Shown here in pieces: positions 38,342 to 38,448 of a stretch of DNA of 38,448 nucleotides (its first letter is position 1; each line of letters opens with the position of its first letter). The stretch lies in contig NZ_BAOP01000042.1 of the NCBI RefSeq assembly GCF_000344135.1, positions 1-38,448 on the forward strand. Direction: 5' to 3'. Position numbers and translations under genes: made by a program. The stretch is from Gordonia malaquae NBRC 108250. GTDB taxonomy: Bacteria; Actinomycetota; Actinomycetes; Mycobacteriales; Mycobacteriaceae. The notes under the pieces were generated by a model that was not told where the DNA came from, searched no databases, and worked only from the letters and a program-made list of their open reading frames with translations.

Positions 38342-38448
38342 CGGTCCCCGCTCTCCGGCCCGCGTCCCTGCTCCTCGCGCGAGCGAGTCGCCCCTGCTCC
38401 TCGAACGAGCTTCCCCATGGTTCTCGAGGGAGCTTCGCCCTCTGCTCC
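38342..38448. repeat. Dispersed repeat block at the right edge
   Basis: Repeated CCTGCTCCTCG and CGAGCGAGTCG units follow the end of the CYP51 operon, the same repeat type as at 25077-25254. The block runs off the window. Confidence 0.5.

Overview
The window is high-GC actinobacterial chromosome. It is most likely from a mycolic-acid-containing genus such as Gordonia, close to Rhodococcus and Mycobacterium. Pointers are an antigen-85-like mycolyltransferase, an FprB-type ferredoxin reductase, two F420-type luciferase-like oxidoreductases, DUF3558 and DUF4333 lipoproteins, KstR-like operators and a bacterial CYP51 locus. GTG and TTG starts are frequent. No tRNA, rRNA, CRISPR array or transposase was seen, and the gene content looks chromosomal and mostly housekeeping or catabolic.

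Bases 1-8700 hold short transcription units: an SRPBCC protein behind a KstR-like box, a divergent DinB polymerase, a mycolyltransferase, a DUF1801 protein, a deaminase with an ankyrin lipoprotein, a SixA-like phosphatase pair, OsmC, a DMT transporter, a flavodoxin, a DUF4333 lipoprotein and a membrane SHOCT protein. Bases 8700-11270 hold an S4-domain protein fused in frame to a DUF3558 lipoprotein, a second DUF3558 lipoprotein and an acyl-ACP thioesterase. Bases 11350-16126 are an operon of fprB, a GT4 glycosyltransferase, a methyltransferase and a squalene-cyclase-like protein. Bases 16130-19910 carry an LLM oxidoreductase, a GIY-YIG protein between inverted repeats, a methyltransferase, a quinone oxidoreductase and an unknown protein. 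Bases 20320-25074 encode a Liv-type ABC importer in which two permeases and one ATPase are a single polypeptide.

Bases 25255-38341 look like a catabolic or oxidative region. A minus-strand arm has an LLM oxidoreductase and amidohydrolase, then a PaaI thioesterase, a carboxymuconolactone-decarboxylase-like protein, a 3-hydroxyisobutyrate-dehydrogenase-like protein, an SDR and an aldehyde dehydrogenase. A divergent plus-strand operon has TetR, a CYP123-like P450, an SDR, CYP51, a one-cluster ferredoxin, a SnoaL-like protein and an unknown 418-residue protein. From memory the core matches the M. tuberculosis Rv0763c-Rv0771 locus in order and orientation. Two copies of a TGGACAnGTGTCTA palindrome lie between the arms. 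A third copy lies at 16133 before the first LLM gene, which suggests one TetR regulon with a remote member.

Two features recur across the window. At least fourteen genes have a -10-like TAnnnT hexamer ending exactly 6 or 7 bases before the start codon, the layout of leaderless transcripts; this was used to choose starts. Degenerate palindromic repeats of a CGCTTCGACTCGCTTCGCTC type fill the longer convergent junctions.
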